From Bubalus kerabau (taxonomy: Eukaryota > Chordata > Mammalia > Artiodactyla > Bovidae): a stretch of 64,000 bases of DNA. Numbering within the stretch: the first letter of the stretch is position 1; the number at the start of each line of letters is the position of its first letter. The notes beneath the pieces are model-generated. The model was given only the letters and a program-made list of their open reading frames with translations. It did not search any database and was not told the origin of the DNA. This document shows, one piece after another, positions 58,998 to 64,000 of this stretch. Position numbers and translations under genes: made by a program. The stretch lies in the NCBI RefSeq assembly GCF_029407905.1, contig NC_073627.1, forward strand, positions 158,663,697-158,727,696. The letters are read 5' to 3'.

Positions 58998-59245
58998 TGT
59001 TTTAATAATGGTAATAGCTAACCCTTACTGGATGTCTCCTTTATTCCAGGCACTGTGCCAAGATCTTAAATTAATCCTCATAGCATCCTTTTGTGGTACA
59101 TATAATCATTATCCCCATTTCAAAGATGAGATGGGGGGTAGGAATTGAATCTGGAAGTGGTTATGTAACTTGCCCAAGGCTGCATAACCAGAAAGTGGCA
59201 AATCAAGGAGGTGGATCCAGAAACCTGCGAACCTGTACTATTAAT
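58998..59245 (-). repeat. MIR SINE
   Basis: aggcactgtgccaagatctt, attatccccatttcaaagat and gtaacttgcccaaggctgc show the reversed MIR. Confidence 0.75.
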
Positions 59246-59833
59246 CTTTCATTTATCCTGCCTTCAGGAAAGATTCTTCTTCTGTAAACTATAGCTAACA
59301 GACATTTCTCATGCCTAGTGGTCAATTTAATCCAAACAACTAGTGCTGGTTTAAAAAAGAAGACAAAAAGCCCACTCCCTCTGGGTTTTTAAACAATGTG
59401 TTTATCACAATTATAGCAAAGTAGCAAAAACAGCAACATTTGAACTGTGCTATTTAAAAAACTCATTCATGCACATTATTCTATTCACAAGGCACAAGCA
59501 GTCTGATGGTTTCTGAGTTCTATTCATACAAGGTTAAAAGAAGCTAGATGGATAACAGAGTCCCTAAAACAAGCACATTCATCCTTGAACCCCTGGGGTC
59601 AAACCCATGTGTTTAAAACCTAGCAGTCTTGGGAGTGGCTGTAGGAGAACTGAGCCCTCCCTGCTTGGTTCTCCCTGGCCAGCATCACTACAACTTCATA
59701 CACATATTTGCTGTCACACTGGCCATCTATTTGCTTCTTTTCTCCACTCTACTTAGGTTACAAGTGGGGATGAGGGACTGACACTGAAGAGACATGTCAA
59801 AGTCTGGGAGGCTATAAAAATAAGGAGTCTAAG
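59246..59833. other. Intronic spacer, nothing recognised
   Basis: No supported feature. Confidence 0.5.
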
Positions 59834-60019
59834 AGGACTTTCCTGGCGGTCCGGTGGTTAAAAATTTGTCTTCCAATGCAGGGGATGTGGGTTCAGTCCT
59901 TGTTCGGGGAACTTAGTTGCCCACATATTGGGGACAAGTAAGCCCGTGCACTGCAATGAAAGATCCTGAGTGTCATAATGAAGACCTGATGTAACCAAAT
60001 AGATAAATAAATATTTAAG
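59834..60019 (+). mobile_element. CHR-type SINE
   Basis: The head ggactttcctggcggtccgg, gttcagtccttgttcgggga, and an A-rich end with aataaataaatatttaag. Confidence 0.82.
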
Positions 60020-60089
60020 AAATGAGTCCAGGCTACAGGAAAGAGCATCTGGAGGAGACACCAGAGATCATTTTGTCCAATCATATGTA

Positions 60090-60485
60090 TGTATGTAGCT
60101 TGCATTTATTAAGAACTCGCCATGTGCCAAGCATGTGCTAGAACCTTAAGTGGATTGTATATTTTAAGCCTCATAGCAACCCTCAGTTCAGTTCAGTTCA
60201 GTCGCTCAGTCATGTTCGACACTTTGCGACCCCATGGCCCATCCAGTCAGTGATGCCATCCAGCCATCTCATCCTCTGTCATCCCCTTCTCCTCCTGCCC
60301 CCAATCCCTCCCAGCATCAGTCTTTTCCAATGAGTCAACTCTTCGCATGAGGTGGCCAAAGTACTACAAGGTATTTATTTTCATCTCCAACTTTCACACA
60401 AGAAATAAGGTTTATGTTTAAATAACTTGCCCAAGGTGAATCAGACAATATAGGAAGGCTCTGAACTTAGTCAGACTGCAGAGAC
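60090..60485 (-). repeat. MIR SINE split by a BovB tail
   Basis: cgccatgtgccaagcatgtg up to agcctcatagcaaccc, then acttgcccaaggtgaatcag after the insertion. Confidence 0.7.
60184..60364 (-). mobile_element. Short BovB 3' end with internal deletions
   Basis: It starts cagttcagttcagttcagtc and stops at ggccaaagtac. About 60 bases of the usual terminal region are missing after gaccccatgg. Confidence 0.9.
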
Positions 60486-61264
60486 TTTGTATTTAAACAT
60501 TCTGATCTATATGATAAGGAGAGTTATGCTCTAATGAAAAAGGGGAAGAAAGGTCTTGCTGCAGGTCACAAAAAAGAAAGCAAAAGTGAGCTTAAAAACC
60601 CTGAACTCAGGCTCAAATACAATCCTGTTGAATGTATAATTCCCTCCTCAAAGGACTGGCTGACAAAAATAATTGTTCTTTATTTCTACTTTATAGTAAG
60701 CTATGCTCAACAACACTTTCCCATCTCCTATTTATGAAACCATGAGTTTACAGTCTTTATGTTCTCTAAAAATTAATTTCCCTGAATTTAACTTGCCCAG
60801 AAACATCCATGAAATGGCACTGTGGTACTCATTGTCTAGGCCTCTAGAAGTCCTTGGGGTCCCTCTGTCTCATGTTTATTCATACAAGGGTTGGGGCTAT
60901 TACCATGAGTCTTTGTAGTCTAAAGGCTAGATGCTGTAGGATTTCTAGAGGGGAATTATTACTATTCTGCTACAAATGTACTATCTTCTTTCTTGATTGT
61001 TCCCTTTCTTTGATGCTAGTCATTTTATTTTGCTTCTCTGATCCTGGTCTAATGCTTTATTCTGTTCATCTGGAGCAGGCTACCCTTTTCAGTTCACTGA
61101 AACCATTCCAATTGACTTATTGAAAATCTCCTTTGAATCCCATTTTATGTTGTGTGATCTTGTGGAGCTAGGGCCAGTTCTCCCTTATATGTCAGACTAA
61201 TCATTTCGATACTGGTACTATAACACTACTGGTATTTCCAAGTACAGAGGCATGGAAGAATAAC
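60486..61264. other. Intronic spacer, nothing recognised
   Basis: Plus-strand ORFs of up to 89 codons here lack domains and splice context. Confidence 0.5.
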
Positions 61265-61500
61265 AATCATGGTAGTGGTGATGATGATGTAGTCACTATG
61301 TGCCAGGCATTGCTTAAATGCTTTGGACAGAGTAACTTTTATAATCATTATGACAATCCTATGAGGTTGATTCTATCATCACATCAATTTTACAGGTAAG
61401 CAATATGAGGAACAGAGTAACTAACTTGTTTGAGCTTACAGAGCCAATAAATGAGAGAACTGGGCAGTCTGTGTGGCTCCATTATTTATGCTCTTGACTA
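61265..61500 (-). repeat. MIR SINE
   Basis: tatgtgccaggcattgctta, aatcctatgaggttgattct and gaggaacagagtaactaact follow the reversed MIR. Confidence 0.75.
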
Positions 61501-61679
61501 TTATTATACACAGCACAAAAGTTTTTGGCTTCACCAGCTATTCCCTTAACTGCTGTGAGACTCAGTTCCCTTATATGCGAAACTGCTAACTGAAAGTTCA
61601 GCCATTGTACATGTAGCCCAACAGCTAACTGGGAGAGCTTAACTAGTCCCTAAAAATTTCTTGATACTAGTGGCTATCT

Positions 61680-61850
61680 ATTGTGTTGATTACATGCATG
61701 ACCCTCCACGCTTGTCATCTCATCTCAGCCTTCCTATATCCTTATGAGGTAGGTTCTGTTAATAGTTCTAGTTCATGACTGGGGGAAATGAAGCTCAGAG
61801 ACTTGAGATAACTTCCTCCAGGCTCTTCAGTCCATGCTGTTGCTATACCC
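61680..61850 (-). repeat. MIR SINE fragment
   Basis: tccttatgaggtaggttctg, then gaaatgaagctcagagactt. Confidence 0.65.
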
Positions 61851-63075
61851 ACCTATCAGTTGACTCTAGAACCCAACTGCAGGTAAAATATTGTCTTAAT
61901 GGGATTTTCAGAGATAATTATAATCACAATACAGTTACTTTACAATGATAATTCCTCTAAAGATGTAATTTCACTGTAAGTGACAGAACTGAAGTTTGAA
62001 CCAGGTCAGCTGAGGCCAGAACCAACACCTTTTATGGAAATGGGAGGACTCCTTTTACTTCATGGCATCAGAACAACATTGTCTTTTTGTTTATATAATT
62101 GACTTGCTATCCAGCCAAACTTCAAGGTGAAAAATGACCTGCAGACTGTGGAACTCAAACTTCTCACTTGAGTTGTTGCACATCACCAGCAGTCCTGTAC
62201 CCTGCAAACTGTAACAGCCAATAAGGTCCTTGCTGAACCTAGACTCAGCAGGTCTGGGTTGATTAAATGCAAATGAATGAAAACAGCTATAAATTTACCG
62301 GCAGTCTAGTGATGTAAGCTTTTTGGCACAGCTCTACCCAAATCCTTAAGGCACAGGGACTTGTTTTAATGCCAGTTTTTATTTAGTAGAATTAAATATT
62401 AAAGTAAGCCCAATTTTGCCTTAATTCAGGGTGGGCTGGATGCAAAAGTACAGTAGGAGGTTTAGCCTAAAGGTCAGTAATTCCATAGCACTGAGCCCAG
62501 GAAACCAACCTCTTAGAGATCCGCTAAAGTAAAGCATCACAAGCAAAAAGACAAGCAAACTACAGGATAACAGAAAGAAGAGAGATACTTTCCTCTTGTT
62601 TTACTTTTCCCTTAGGCTAGCCCTTGATACTTGAGCTGTTTTCTGGTAATTTTGTTTGCTATGGTTGAATAGTCAATCTGTCTTTGCTCTAGAGAACTCA
62701 GGGAATCAGTGGTTGAGTCATTATACTGGAGGGGCCCTCAAAGAATTCAAGCATCTAGTCTGAATAAATGCATCTGAGAGAAGAAGATGCCTCCTCTACC
62801 CACCTCCTCCATGGCAGCCTGCCTGTACCTTGCTGCCAGCTTTTCCATTTGAGACCATCTTCCAGTTTATGACTGAGCTGGTATTTGCTTATCTTTCTCT
62901 TCTGTTCAGCACATTTGCTCTTGTTAAATGAATCACAAGAGCAGCACAACTAAAGCAGCATTTTTGCTTTGTGAGCCAAGCATCAGAAAGTAGCAGTCAG
63001 CTAAGTTCAAGAGGCATTCCCTCTCTCCTTTTTTTGCAAATTTCAGAAATTTTTCATACACAATAAAAAAGACAT
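61851..63075. other. Intronic spacer, nothing recognised
   Basis: No exon, RNA gene or confident repeat was seen. Confidence 0.5.
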
Positions 63076-63185
63076 GCAATGATTCACAAAGTTTGCAGTT
63101 GAGAAAAATGAGGATCAGCAAGATTAAGCAATGTGACCAAGATTAGACAGCTAAGTGGAACTATGTCAAATACACATTCAACAGA
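63076..63185 (-). repeat. MIR SINE fragment
   Basis: gaaaaatgaggatcagcaag, then aatgtgaccaagattagaca. Confidence 0.5.
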
Positions 63186-63756
63186 TTGAACTTGTGTGCT
63201 GCCACTGGAATTTAACCTGAATGTAGCTCTAATTCTGCTATCTCAAGTAATTCTCACAAACAAACTAGGAACATGAATTGAGGAATTTGCAATTTATATG
63301 CAGAAATCGGCTTGATGAAAACTGGAAAACAAGTCTAGGAACTTTCTCTAGTGTCTAGATAGTAGCAGTAAATTCTTTGAAAGTGTGTGATGAATGAATA
63401 TACCCAGAATGTAAATAAAAAACAAAAGTTTTCTCAGAACCTAAAAATTCATGGTGTTAATTAATCTATACTGAGTTTAAGAAGATAAGTTAAATGTATC
63501 TCACCAGTTTAGAAAAGTATTAATAATTATAAGTGGAAGCTACTTGATTGTTTTAAGATCATCTGTTACATTGGTATACATTAAAAAGTAGTAAAATATT
63601 TTTAACAAAAATATTGATTAAAAAATTTGGTCACTTATAAACTCTGAGTTAACCCTTCCTCTTTTGAGTTCATATTCTGAAGGACAATTTTCAGATAAGT
63701 GGGCTCATCTGCAAATAGTTTCTTCTGAGAACTATAGAATATTAGAACTATGTTGA
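63186..63756. other. AT-rich intronic spacer, nothing recognised
   Basis: No supported feature. Confidence 0.5.
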
Positions 63757-63760
63757 TCTT

Positions 63761-64000
63761 ATGTGCTAAGCCGTTTCAGTTATGTTAGACTCTTTGCCAT
63801 CCTATCGACTTTAGCTCTCCAGGCTCCTCTCTCCTTGGGATTTGCCAGGCAAGGATACTGGAATGGGCTGCCATATCCTCCTCCAGGGGATTTTCCTGAC
63901 CCAGAAATCGAAATCACGTGTGCTCAGTCTTGGCCAACCCTTTGTGACCCTATGGACTGTAGCCCACGAGGCTCTTCTGCCCATGGAATGTTCCAGGCAC
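63761..64000 (-). mobile_element. Two Bov SINE units in tandem, cut by window end
   Basis: The first unit reads atgtgctaagccgtttcagt to tttcctgacccagaaatc (63761-63912). A second begins cgtgtgctcagtcttggcca at about 63915 and continues past the window. Confidence 0.85.

Larger units (their letters stand above)
43224..64000 (-). other. GRIN3A: GRIN3A upstream intron (partial, at least 20.8 kb)
   Basis: Only the acceptor end (CATAG at 43224-43228, minus strand) is visible. The large exon expected upstream, encoding the S1, M1-M3 and early S2 region, would give a long minus-strand open frame. None exists here outside BovB, so that exon lies beyond 64000. Confidence 0.85.

Noticed and set aside
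1..64000. tRNA genes suggested by B-box motifs such as ggttcgatccc
   Set aside because: Each lies in the head of a Bov-tA or CHR SINE and lacks a full cloverleaf.
1..64000. CRISPR-like or operon-like organisation
   Set aside because: Repeats are dispersed retroelements and microsatellites. There are no regular repeat-spacer arrays, and the gene present is a spliced vertebrate gene.
1..64000. The intronless gene PPP3R2, which I recall as nested within GRIN3A in human
   Set aside because: No 170-codon EF-hand frame or recognisable remnant was seen on either strand. It may lie in a part of the gene outside this window.
43224..64000. Further upstream GRIN3A exons
   Set aside because: The expected large exon with M1-M3 would show a long minus-strand frame. 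Only BovB frames are present.

Overview
This is mammalian, specifically ruminant, genomic DNA. It is full of the repeat families that mark ruminant genomes: BovB (RTE-type LINE) copies ending in an ACTGAACTGA-type tail, tRNA-derived Bov-tA SINEs and dimeric Bov-A2 SINEs, CHR-type cetartiodactyl SINEs and a bovine-type L1. Cattle, buffalo, sheep and goat cannot be told apart by eye. There is no sign of prokaryotic or viral gene organisation.

The only host gene supported is GRIN3A, the GluN3A subunit of the NMDA-type glutamate receptor, on the minus strand. Three consecutive internal coding exons lie at 43078-43223, 34030-34145 and 15849-16000 (transcript order). All have AG/GT splice borders and join in frame (146, 116 and 152 nt). 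Together they encode about 138 residues of the S2 half of the ligand-binding domain, ending just before the last membrane segment. The N-terminal domain, S1 and M1-M3 must lie beyond 64000, and M4 with the C-terminal tail must lie before position 1. The window is therefore about 99.4% intron.

Layout: 1-15848 is the downstream intron, with an L1 tail, SINEs, a long BovB copy flanked by an unusually long direct duplication (7590-9717), and two short BovB tails. 16001-34029 holds a near full-length sense-oriented L1 with 20-bp target duplications (17808-25730), split by two BovB and three SINE insertions, then more BovB, L1 and MIR. 34146-43077 is dominated by a 4.6-kb BovB complex with a younger BovB nested in it (37932-39183, intact 408-codon reverse-transcriptase ORF). 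43224-64000 is the upstream intron, with a 4-kb 5'-inverted BovB (45826-49869), L2, MIR, hAT fossils and a 2.5-kb BovB. BovB covers roughly a quarter of the window.

I found no undescribed biological system. The points most worth checking are the three insertions with a 5' inversion (two BovB, one L1), the long duplication around one BovB, and the way inverted BovB copies flank the 116-nt GRIN3A exon with a weak donor. Repeat family names come from recognising consensus sequence by memory; all exact edges outside target-duplication-defined elements are approximate.
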